Source: Microcebus murinus | Lineage: Eukaryota; Chordata; Mammalia; Primates; Cheirogaleidae | Assembly (NCBI RefSeq): GCF_040939455.1 | Contig: NC_134136.1 | Location: 74,848,001-74,912,000, forward strand | Direction of reading: 5' to 3' | DNA: 64,000 bases | Notes under the pieces: model-generated | The model's database searches: none | Seen by the model: the letters and a program-made list of their open reading frames with translations, nothing else | What the model was told of the DNA's origin: nothing | Program-made: the position numbers and the translations under genes | Part shown: piece after piece, positions 24,464-34,241 of the stretch | Numbering within the stretch: position 1 is the stretch's first letter | Layout: each line of letters starts with the position of its first letter

Positions 24464-24887
24464 GGGGGGCGGAACAAGATGGCGGACGAATAACACCGCC
24501 AGACAGAGGGTCTCTGCAGAAAAGACCGATTCTAGCAGAAACTAGAGGAAAGAAGCAAGAAGACGAGCATACAGCGGACAAGGGCCGGAAGGAGGGGTAC
24601 CTGAGACCCCAGGAGACTCCACGGGAGGAGGCTGCAGAGGAGAACTGGAGGCTGAGACCACCGGAGCAGCCCGGAGACCAGCGGCAAGGGTAGGTGGATC
24701 TGCTGTTTCCCCTCCCCTGCATTCGGGACTGCTGGTGGGCTCCCCAGCGGGAGGAGAGACCTGTGGACATCAGCCCAAGACTGCCGCCGCCTGCCAACGG
24801 TGAGCCTGTAGCAGACGTGGCACCAGGTTCCCAACTTCCCCTGGGCACCTCCTTGTGCACAGACCCGAGCCGCGCGGCAGGCGCCAT
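24420..24887 (-). other. Antisense ATG ORF in L1 5'UTR, running out into flanking DNA (155 codons)
   Basis: Starts ATGGCGCCTG (antisense of 24878-24887), giving MAPAARLGSVHKEVPRGSWE. The start and first ~36 residues match the antisense frames in the other two 5'UTRs. A 1-bp difference near 24778 then shifts this copy into a second frame. The frame crosses the L1 5' end (24464) and stops at 24420 in the flanking L1. Primate ORF0 is known for producing such fusions with flanking DNA. No splice donor was verified. Confidence 0.3.
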
Positions 24888-25876
24888 ATTGCCTCCTCCT
24901 CCCCTCCACCGAACCTACCCGCGGCTGCCCAGAGAGACAATACAGCCACCAGCCGGAGGGACCTCCAGGGAACGGGACCTTCCTGTTTGGGACCCCGCCC
25001 GCCCTCCCAGGTGCTGCTGGCACGGTGTTCCCAGGAAAACGGTGCCGACTCAGAGGCTGAGAGACATAGACCCAGCTTGGGCTCCCTGTGGGTGAATTAG
25101 GACCGGAAATCCTCTCCCTGGTGGGAATACAGTTTGAACTCTGGGACCCAGAGGTCGGACCTGCAGACCAGATCCCCTGCACCGAGGGCTAGCATTGCCC
25201 GGGGCACAGAAGGGTTATACATGAACAGGCTACTGAGGGCTGTGTGCCTCCAGGGGCCGATCGGCGCCCTAGAGGACAACCCTCCTCCCAGGAGGAGGCC
25301 GTGCGCCCAACCCAGGTGGCGTTCCTGTGCAGGGAACCTCCACGCCGGCACCACAGTCCAGGGAGGCCTGGTGGCTTGTGGTCTTGCCTGCTAACAGAGG
25401 CCCAGGAGTAGCTGCAGAGCTGGGGAGGGTGGAAAGAAGCGAGGCCTGATGCAGACTGCGGGTCTCAGACAGCCCCACCCCCACCCCCAGACTTTCTGGC
25501 TGAGCAGGACCATTCCAGCCCCGCCCTGAATGCTTTCCCTGGAAGCTGAGAACAGAACTTTGACCCCTGCTAACGGCCTGAGGGCAGGCTTATCCAACCC
25601 AGCTCCGCCCAGAACGAGAGCTGATAACAGGACTCAAAATCAACACCATAGCCTGTTCCTCCAAGCAAACGCCACCTACTGACAGGGACGGCATCTTGCA
25701 CAGCCTTGCCACGGCATCCACTGACTCAATATACAGGGAGTGGTCAAATTTCACCCACAGGCACCACCTAACGCCTCAGAAACTAAACAAGGTGTGTGAA
25801 TACCCAAACAATAACCTAAGGAAAAAAACAACAACTGATCGACATGGGGAGAAATCAGGGAAAGAACTAAGGAAAT
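24464..25876 (+). promoter_or_regulatory. L1 5'UTR with internal promoter, copy 1
   Basis: About 1.4 kb, GC- and CpG-rich, upstream of ORF1. At 24475-24485 CAAGATGGCGG matches the core of a YY1 site, which in human L1 lies at the extreme 5' end and places the RNA start. The same box is at 42963-42973 in copy 2. Family knowledge says this region drives sense transcription from +1 and often antisense transcription too. The minus strand holds the antisense frame starting at 24887. Confidence 0.8.
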
Positions 25877-26848
25877 ATGAAGAAGCAAACGGAAAACACA
25901 CCCCCAAGGAGGAGCACCAGCCCCCTAGAAACGGACACCGACCAAAATCAGGCAACCAATATGACAGAAAAGGAATTTCGTATGTGGATCATAAGAACAC
26001 TCACCCAGCTGCAACAACAACTCAATAACCAACACCAAGAAAACACAAAAAACCTCCAAGAAATGGAACAAAGGTTCAACAAAGAGATTGACACAGTGAA
26101 GAAAACTTTAACCGAAGTCCTGGAGATGAAGAATCAACTCAGAGAACTACAAAATACTGTGGAAAGTCTCAAGAACAGGGTAGATCAAGCAGAAGAAAGA
26201 ATCTCAGAGCTTGAAGATAACACCTTCCAATTCAATAAATCAGTCACAGAAATACAGCAGAGAAACAAGAGAAAAGACCAAAGCCTACAAGAGCTGTGGG
26301 ATTATGTGAAAAAACCTAACGTGAGGGTCATAGGGTTAGCCGAAGGGGAGGAAGACAACACTCAAGGGCTGGACAAGCTTTTTGAAGATATAATAGAGGA
26401 AAATTTCCCAGGCCTTGCTCAAAATCTTGATATACAAGTTAAAGAAGCCCAGAGGACCCCTGGGAGATTCAATGCAAACAGGAAGACGTCACGTCATGCA
26501 GTCATCAGACTGACCAAAGTATCAACTAAAGAGGCCCTTCTAAGAGCTGTAAGACAAAAGAAGCAAGTGACATACAAGGGAAAGCCAATTCGAATAACAT
26601 CAGACTTCTCTAATGAGACTTTACAAGCAAGGAGAGACTGGGGCCACATTCTCACTCTTTTGAAACAAAACAATGCCCAGCCTAGAATATTATTCCCTGC
26701 AAAACTGAGCTTAGTATATGAAGGAGAAATAAAAACATTCTCAGACAAGAAAAGGCTCAGAGAATTCAACAAGACAAGACCAGCCCTACAAGAAGTACTT
26801 AAAACAGCGTTATGCACGGAACATCATAATAATAATCCACAGATATAA
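25877..26848 (+). CDS. L1 ORF1p, intact (323 aa)
   Basis: L1 nucleic-acid chaperone. It forms trimers that coat L1 RNA in cytoplasmic particles and is needed in cis for retrotransposition. N-terminal basic region 1-35; heptad-rich coiled coil about 40-135 (LQQQLNNQHQENTKNL, then EERISELEDN); RRM about 147-230, opening with NVRVIGLAEGEEDNTQ; C-terminal domain about 233-315 with the paired arginines of QARRDW (252-253) that bind RNA in this family. Starts at the first ATG after the 5'UTR and ends in TAA 41 bp before ORF2. The length is close to that of human ORF1p. No stop or frameshift is visible. Compared with copy 2 it keeps four residues (around EQRF, near 64-67) that are absent there. Confidence 0.9.
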   Translation: MKKQTENTPPRRSTSPLETDTDQNQATNMTEKEFRMWIIRTLTQLQQQLNNQHQENTKNLQEMEQRFNKEIDTVKKTLTEVLEMKNQLRELQNTVESLKNRVDQAEERISELEDNTFQFNKSVTEIQQRNKRKDQSLQELWDYVKKPNVRVIGLAEGEEDNTQGLDKLFEDIIEENFPGLAQNLDIQVKEAQRTPGRFNANRKTSRHAVIRLTKVSTKEALLRAVRQKKQVTYKGKPIRITSDFSNETLQARRDWGHILTLLKQNNAQPRILFPAKLSLVYEGEIKTFSDKKRLREFNKTRPALQEVLKTALCTEHHNNNPQI

Positions 26849-26889
26849 AAACAACCAAAACCCAAAGATATTAAAGGCCAGATATTACA

Positions 26890-29800
26890 ATGGCTCAAGA
26901 CAGAAATCATACCAACAACATCCAACCCAACAGAATGATCAGTAATCTACCTTACCTATCAGTTCTCTCAATAAATGTGAATGGCTTAAACTCTCCACTC
27001 AAGAGACATAGGCTGGCTGAATGGATAAGAAAATACAGGCCAAGTATATGCTGTCTTCAGGAAACACATCTAACCTGCAAGGATGCACATAGACTAAAAA
27101 TAAAAGGGTGGAGATCAATATTCCAAGCAAATAGAAGCCAAAAGAAGGCTGGTGTGGCAGTTCTAATTTCAGACGATTTAGTTTTTAAACCAACAAAAGT
27201 AGTAAAAGACAAAGAGGGTCATTATATAATGGTGAAGGGCACAGTCCAACAAGAAGAGAGAACAATTTTAAATATATATGCACCCAACTTAGGTGCACCC
27301 AGATTCATAAAGCAAACCTTACTGGATCTAAGCAAATGGATTAATAGCAACTCCATAATCGCCGGGGATTTCAACACCCCACTGACGGCACGAGACAGAT
27401 CCTCCAAACAGAAAATTAATAAAGAAATAATGGACTTAAACAAAACTCTAGAACAATTGGGTCTGACAGACATCTACAGAACATTCTACCCAAAATCCAC
27501 TGAATATACGTTCTTCTCATCAGCTCACGGAACATTCTCTAAGATTGACCATATGCTAGGACACAAAGAAAATCTCAAGAAATTTAAAAAAATAGAAATC
27601 ATACCATGTACCTTCTCAGATCACAGTGGAATAAAACTAGAAATCAACCCTAACAGAAACTCACATTTCTACACAAAAACGTGGAAATTAAACAACCTCC
27701 TACTAAATGATTACTTCGTAAATGAAGAAATCAAGACAGAAATAAAAAACTTCTATGAAGAAAACGACAATGGAGAGACAAGTTATCAATTCCTCTCGGA
27801 CACAGCTAAAGCAGTTCTGAGAGGAAAGTTTATCTCCATAAATGCCTATAACCAAAAGGCAAGAAGATCACAAATAGACAATCTAATGAAACGACTCAAA
27901 GAGCTGGAAAAAGAAGAACAGACCAACCCCAAACCCAGCAGAAGAAGTGAAATCAACAAGATCAAATCAGAACTAAACGAAATTGAAAACAGGAAAGCTA
28001 TTCAGGAGATTAATAATGCAAAAAGTTGGTTCTTTGAAAAAATAAACAAGATTGTCACGCCATTGGCTAAGCTAACGAAAAGCAGAAAAGTGAAATCTCT
28101 AAAAAGCTCCATCAGGAATAAAAAAGGAGATATCACAACTGATCCCAAAGAGATACAAGATACAATTTATGAATACTACAAAAATCTTTATGCACACAAA
28201 CTGGAAAATGTGGAGGAAATGGACAAATTTCTAGAAACACACAGCCTCCCTAGGCTCAACCAGGAAGAAATAGATTCCCTGAACAGACCAATCTCAACAG
28301 CTGAAATAGAAACAGCAATTAAAAATTTCCCTAAAAAGAAAAGTCCCGGTCCAGATGGCTTCACACACGAATTTTACCACACTTACAAAGAAGAACTAGT
28401 ACCTATCTTGCAGAAACTATTCCACAACATCGAGAAGAACGGAAACCTACCCGACACCTTTTATGAAGCGAATATTACTCTGATACCAAAACCAGGAAAG
28501 GATGCAACAAAAAAAGAAAACTACAGACCAATATCCCTAAAGAATATAGATGCAAAAATTTTCAACAAAATCTTAGCTAACCGAATCCAGACACTTATCA
28601 AAAAAATAATCCACCACGACCAAGTGGGCTTCATCCCAGGGATGCAGGGATGGTTCAACATACGTAAATCTATAAATGCAATTCACCACATAAACAGAAG
28701 CAAAAACAAAGACCACATGATTCTTTCAATAGATGCAGAAAAAGCTTTTGACAAAATTCAACACCCTTTCATGATACGAACACTTAAGAAAATAGGCGTA
28801 GAAGGGACATACCTAAAAATGATACAAGCCATATATGACAGACCCATAGCCAACATCATACTGAATGGGGAAAGATTGAAATCATTCCCACTTAGAACTG
28901 GAACCAGACAAGGCTGCCCACTATCTCCACTTCTGTTCAACATAGTGCTGGAAGTCTTGGCTATAGCAATCAGACAGGAAAATGGAATCAAAGGTATCCA
29001 AATAGGGGCAGAAGAGATCAAACTTTCACTGTTTGCTGATGATAGGATATTGTACCTAGAAAACCCCAAGGATTCAACCAAGAAACTCCTGGAACTGATC
29101 AATGAATTTAGTAAAGTCTCAGGATACAAAATCAATACACAGAAATCAGAGGCATTCATATACGCCAACAACAATCTAATTGAGAACCAAATCAAAGACT
29201 CAATTCCCTTCACAATAGCAACAAAGAAATTAAAGTACCTAGGAATATATTTAACCAAAGAGGTAAAAGACCTCTACAGGGAGAACTATGAAACACTGAG
29301 GAAGGAAATAGCAGAGGATGTAAACAGATGGAAATCCATACCATGCTCATGGATCGGCAGACTCAACATCATCAAAATGTCTATACTACCCAAACTGATC
29401 TACAGATTCAATGCAATACCTATTAAAATCCCATCAGCATTCTTCACAGATATAGAAAAAATAATTTTACGCTTCGTATGGAACCAAAGAAGACCCCGAA
29501 TATCAAGAGCAATTCTAGGCAACAAAAACAAAATGGGAGGCATTAATATGCCAGATATCAAACTATACTACAAAGCTGTAGTAATTAAAACAATATGGTA
29601 TTGGCACAAAAACAGGAATATTGACCAGTGGAACAGATGTGAGAATCCTGATATAAAACCATCCTCATATAGCCATCTCATTTTTGACAAAGCAGACAAA
29701 AACATATGCTGGGGAAAAGAATCCCTCTTCAATAAATGGTGCTGGGAAAACTGGATAGCCACCTGTAGAAGGCTAAAACAGGACCCACACCTTTCACCTC

Positions 29801-30766
29801 TCACAAAAACCAACTCACGCTGGATAACAAGACTTAAACCTAAGATATGAAACTATTAGAACTCTAGAGGAAAAAGTTGGAAACACTCTCCTAGACATCG
29901 GCCTGGGCAAAGAGTTTATGAAGAAGTCCCCAAAGGCAATCACAGCAGCAACAAAAATAAATAAATGGGACATGATCAAACTACAAAGCTTCTGCACAGC
30001 CAAAGAAATAGTCATGAAAGTAAACAGACAACCTACAGAATGGGAGAAAATTTTTGCTTCCTATGCATCCGATAAGGGACTGATAACTAGAATATACTTA
30101 GAACTCACGAAAATTAGGAAAAAAAAATCAAATAACCCCATTAAAAAGTGGGCAAAGGACTTGAACAGAAAGTTTTCTAAAGAAGACAGAAGAATGGCCA
30201 ACAAACATATGAAGAAATGCTCAACATCTCTAATCATCAGGGAAATGCAAATCAAAACCACAATGAGATATCACTTAACCCCAGTGAGAATGGCCTTTAT
30301 CAAAAAATCTCCAAACAATAAATGCTGGCGTGGTTGCGGAGAGAGAGGAACACTCCTACACTGCTGGTGGGACTGCAAACTAGTTCAACCTCTGTGGAAA
30401 GCAATATGGAGATACCTTAAAGCGATACAACTGAATCTACCATTTGATCCAGCAATCCCATTGCTGGGCATCTACCCAAATGATCCAGTGACACTCTACA
30501 AAAAAGACACCTGCACTCGAATGTTTATAGCAGCACAATTCATAATTGCAAGGCTGTGGAAACAGCCCAAGTGCCCATCAATCAAAGAATGGATTAATAA
30601 AATGTGGTATATGTACACCATGGAGTACTATTCAGCTCTAAGAAACAATGGTGATATAGCACACCTTATATTTTCCTGGTTAGAGCTGGAACCCATACTA
30701 CTAAGTGAAGTATCCCAAGAATGGAAAAACAAGCACCAGATATATTCTCCAGAAAACTGGTATTAA
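26890..30766 (+). pseudogene. L1 ORF2p, single +1 frameshift (endonuclease / reverse transcriptase / Cys-rich)
   Basis: ORF2p nicks target DNA and reverse-transcribes L1 RNA at the nick. Frame one is open for 986 codons from ATG 26890. Endonuclease 1-255: N31 in [11 protein letters not shown]58 in QETHL, D160/N162 in AGDFN, and SDHSG near 245, so the catalytic set looks complete. Linker about 256-510 (KSPGPDGF near 490). RT core includes [13 protein letters not shown], the EKAFD motif-A region, and FADD at 715-718. An extra A near 29828 (GGATAACAAGA against GGATAACAGA in copy 2) shifts the frame. The C-terminal third stays open from the shift to 30766, with an ATG at 29918 (282 codons), and has the Cys-rich motif [17 protein letters not shown]. 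The full frame would span roughly 1,290 codons. FADD is followed by R rather than the I/M of the other copies. Confidence 0.9.
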
Positions 30767-31000
30767 CTGAGTAGCACCTAAGTGGACACATAGGTGCTAC
30801 AGTTATAGGGTATTGGGCAGGTTGGAGGGGGGAGGGGGGCGGTTATATACATACATAGTGAGTGAGATGGGCACCATCTGGGGGATGGTCATGATGGAGA
30901 CTCAGACTTTTGGGGGGAGGGGGGGAAATGGGCATTTATTGAAACCTTAAAATCTGTACCCCCATAACATGCCAAAATAAAAAAAAATAATTAAAAAAAT
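30767..31000 (+). other. L1 3'UTR and poly(A) tail, copy 1
   Basis: Short 3'UTR with two G-run tracts (about 30826-30842 and 30910-30930), the ACCTTAAAATCTGTACCCCC terminal block, then CCAAAATAAAA and an A-rich tail interrupted by TT. The G-runs fit the known G-quadruplex-prone polypurine tract of mammalian L1 3'UTRs. The AATAAA-like signal sits in the last bases. Confidence 0.75.
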
Positions 31001-31036
31001 AAAATAATTTATAGAGAATATTATTATTTTTAGACT

Positions 31037-31131
31037 TTTTTTTATTTTGGCATATTATGGGGGTACAGATTTTAAGGTTTCAATAAATGCCCTTATCCCC
31101 CCTCCCCCCACAAATCTGAGTCTCCATCATG
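31037..31131 (-). mobile_element. Short L1 3'-end fragment
   Basis: T-run, then antisense of the L1 terminal block (GGCATATTATGGGGGTACAG) and G-tract, ending at CTCCATCATGA. About 95 bp, 5'-truncated inside the 3'UTR. It lies tail to tail with the full-length copy 1 only about 35 bp away. No TSD is evident. Confidence 0.8.
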
Positions 31132-31657
31132 AAGCATTCCTTCATTAAAATTATTGATCATATAATTACTGAAAAGAACAAAAAAATTATCATTTATGTA
31201 ACTTCAAATAGATCTAACTAATAATAATGTTCTTTAAAGTGGCTTATTGATGTAAATATTTAAAAACATAATAGTTGTTGTTTAAAAAATAAATAGTTAG
31301 AAAAATATAATAGAAAAATAGATTCAATTCAGAATAGCCACAAACATTAGTTACAATTCTCAGAAACAATATTAATTTACAATGTGTAGAACTGATAAAG
31401 TAAGGAAAATATCCAAATAGTACTAAGAAATATCAAATAAAATTTATATAAATAGATATAAAGTGAATAAGAAGATAAAAAGTCAGGTTTCTTAAATTAG
31501 TTTAGAACTTCTATTTAATTTCACTTGAAATTCTATTATTATTTGTTTTAATATTTGTCAAAATAATTCAAAATATGTTAAAACATATTAAAAGGGTAAA
31601 AAAACACATTAATTTTAAATAAGAGTTAAGAAGAGACATGATAAATTATATTAAAAT
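31132..31657. other. AT-rich stretch, no feature recognised
   Basis: Very AT-rich with many short A and T runs. No open frame, RNA gene or named repeat is recognised. Confidence 0.5.
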
Positions 31658-33610
31658 ATTAATGTATCTCCATATTGCTTTCCACAGAGGTTGAACTAGT
31701 TTGCAGTCCCACCAGCAGTGTAGCAGTGTTCCTATCTCTCCGCATCCACACCAACATTTATTGTTTGGGGACTTTTTGATAAAGGCCATTCTTACTGGAA
31801 TTAAGTGATATCTCACTGCGGTTTTGATTTGCATTTCCCTGATGATTAGAGATGCTGAGCATTTTTTCATATGTTTGTTGACCTTTATTCTGTCTTCTTT
31901 TGAAAAATTTCTGTTCATGTCCTTTGACCACTTTTGATAGGGTTGATTTTTCCTTGCTGATTTTCCTGAGTTCTAAATAAATTCTAGTTATCAGCCCTTT
32001 CTAGGATGTGTAGCTTGCAAAAATTTTCTCCCATTCTGTGGGTTGTCTGTTTGCTCTCTTGACAGTTTCTTTGGCTATGCAGAAGCTTTTGAATTTGATC
32101 AGGTCCCATTTATTTATTTTTGTTGCTACTGTGATTGCCTTTGGGGTCTTCTTCATAAATTCTTTGCCTAGGCCAATGTCTAGAAGAGTATTTACAATGT
32201 TTTCCTCTAGAATTCTAATAGTTTCATACCTAAGGTTCAAGTCTGTTACTCAGCGTGAGTTGATTTTTGTGAGAGGTGAAAGGTGTGGGTCCTGTTTCAG
32301 TCTTCTACATGTGGCTATCCAGTTTTCCCAGCACTATTTATTGAATAAAGATTCTTTTCCCCAGTGTATGATTTTTGTCTGCTTTGTTGAAAATTAGCTG
32401 GCTATATGAGGATGGTTTTATATCTGGGTTCGGTTCCACTGGTCAATGTCCCTGTTCTTGTGCCAATCCCAAGATTTTTTAATACTATAGCCTTGTAGTA
32501 TAGTTTGAAGTCTGGTAAATTGATACCTCCTATTTTGTTTTTATTGCCTAGGATTGATTTTGCTATACGGGGTCTTCTCTGGTTCCATAGGAAGCATACA
32601 ATTATTTTTTCTATATCTGTTAAAAATGATTATAGTATTTTAATAGCGATTACATTGACTCTGTACGTCACTTTGGGTAGTATAGACATTTTAACAATGT
32701 TGATTCTGCTGACCCAAGAACATGGTATGTTTGTCCACCTGTTTACATCCACTGCTATTTCCTTCTTCAGTGTTTCATAGTTCTCCCTGTAGAGGTCTTT
32801 TACCTCCTTAGTTAAATATATTCCTAGGTACTTTATTTTCTTTGTCGCTATTTGAAAGGGAATTAAGCCTTTGATTTGCTTCTCACTCTTACTGTTGTTG
32901 GCATATATGAATGTCTCTGATTTCTGTGTATTGATTTTGTATCCTGAGATTTTACTAAATTTACTTATCAGTTCAAGGAGTCTCTTGGTTGAATCCTTGG
33001 GGTTTTCTAGGTATAATATCATTTTATCAGCAAAGAGTTAGCGTTTGAGCTCTTCTGCTCCCATTTTAGAGCTCTTAATTCCGCTCTCTTTTCTGATTGC
33101 TGTAACAAGGACTCCCAGCACTATGTTGAAGTGGAGATAATGGGCAACCTTGCCTTGTTCCAGTTCTAAGTGGGAATGCTGTCAAGTTTTCCCCATTCAG
33201 TATGATAATGGGTGTGGGTTTGTCATATATGGCTTGTATCATTTTTAGGTAAGCCCTGTCTATGCCTATGTTGTTGGGCATTCTTATCATAAAAGGGTGT
33301 TGAATTTTGTCAAATGCTTTTTCTGCATATATTGAAGCAATATAAGTAGATCTACCATTTGATCCAGCAATTCCACTACTGGGCATCTACCCAAAAGATC
33401 AAATGATGCTCTACAAAAAAGACACCTGCACTCGAATGTTTATAGCAGCACAATTCACAATTCCAAAGTTGTGGAAAAAACCCAAGTGCCCATCAAGTGG
33501 GGGATGGTCACGCTTGAAGCTCTGACTCAAGGGAGTAGTGGGGCAGGGAAATATACATAACCTTAACATTTGTACCCCCATAATATGCTGAAATAAATAA
33601 GAAAAGTTAA
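31658..33610. mobile_element. 5'-inverted L1 with shortened 3'UTR
   Basis: 31658 to about 33332 is minus-strand ORF2, from the Cys-rich motif (frame 31646-31918, [17 protein letters not shown]) back through the RT (32630-33022, 33075-33386). It then switches to the plus strand at about 33333 (GCAATATAAGTAGATCTACC) and runs to the poly(A) at about 33608. The plus arm jumps from AAGTGCCCATCAA in ORF2 straight to GGGGATGGTCAC in the 3'UTR, an internal deletion of about 300 bp compared with copy 1. Stops and indels show it is older than the full-length copies. Confidence 0.8.
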
Positions 33611-33752
33611 CATAAATAAAACAATGCAGTTCTAGCACAAGAATAGATGGATTAGTAAAACATAATAGAAAGCCAATAAATAGACTTATAAACATGGAAA
33701 TTTATATTTTATAATGATGCATTTAATATCAGTACAGAAAAATGGATTGCTT

Positions 33753-34113
33753 AACAAAGTCTTTTGAGGCCGGGCGCTGTGGCTCACGCCTGTAATCCTA
33801 GCTCTTGGGAGGCCGAGGCGGGCGGATTGCTCAAGGTCAGGAGTTCAAAACCAGCCTGAGCAAGAGCGAGACCCCGTCTCTACTATAAATAGAAAGAAAT
33901 TAATTGGCCAACTGATATATATATATAAAATTAGCCGGGCATGGTGGCGCATGCCTGTAGTCCCAGCTACTCGGGAGGCTGAGGCAGAAGGATCACTCGA
34001 GCCCAGGAGTTTGAGGTTGCTGTGAGCTAGGACGCCACGGCACTCACTCTAGCCTGGGCAACAAAGCGAGACTCTGTCTCAAAAAAAAAAAAAAAAAAAA
34101 CAAAGTCTTTTGA
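33753..34113 (+). mobile_element. Lemur-type Alu with TSD
   Basis: Dimeric Alu, 33768-34098, from GGCCGGGCGCTGTGGCTCAC to an A-tail, flanked by AACAAAGTCTTTTGA at 33753-33767 and 34099-34113. The RNA polymerase III A box (TGGCTCACGCC) and B box (GGTCAGGAGTTC-type) are readable in the left arm. The middle linker has an ATTGGCCAACTGATATATAT segment and the right arm ends GCACTCACTCTAGCCTGGGC. I associate both with strepsirrhine Alus rather than human ones. It is non-autonomous, moved by L1 ORF2p. Confidence 0.93.
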
Positions 34114-34241
34114 TATAAACAGCAATAAACTAGAAAAATACAATTATATCCCTAACTCATTCTTTATACTAAAATAAATTCCATATGGAATAAAGACCTA
34201 TATATAAAAAAATTAAACTATGTACATACTAGAAGAAAGTA

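Larger units (their letters stand above)
24464..31000 (+). mobile_element. Full-length L1, copy 1 (ORF1 intact, ORF2 one frameshift)
   Basis: The complete order is present: 5'UTR from the G-run and CAAGATGGCGG box (24464-25876), ORF1 (25877-26848), a 41-bp spacer, ORF2 (26890-30766), a 3'UTR with two G-rich tracts and an A-rich tail (to about 31000). Length is about 6.5 kb, normal for primate L1. Visible lesions are few, so it is a recent insertion. I could not find a TSD: the 5' flank is an older L1 that ends at the insertion and does not resume after the tail. This suggests an insertion-linked deletion or a later rearrangement. Confidence 0.95.
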
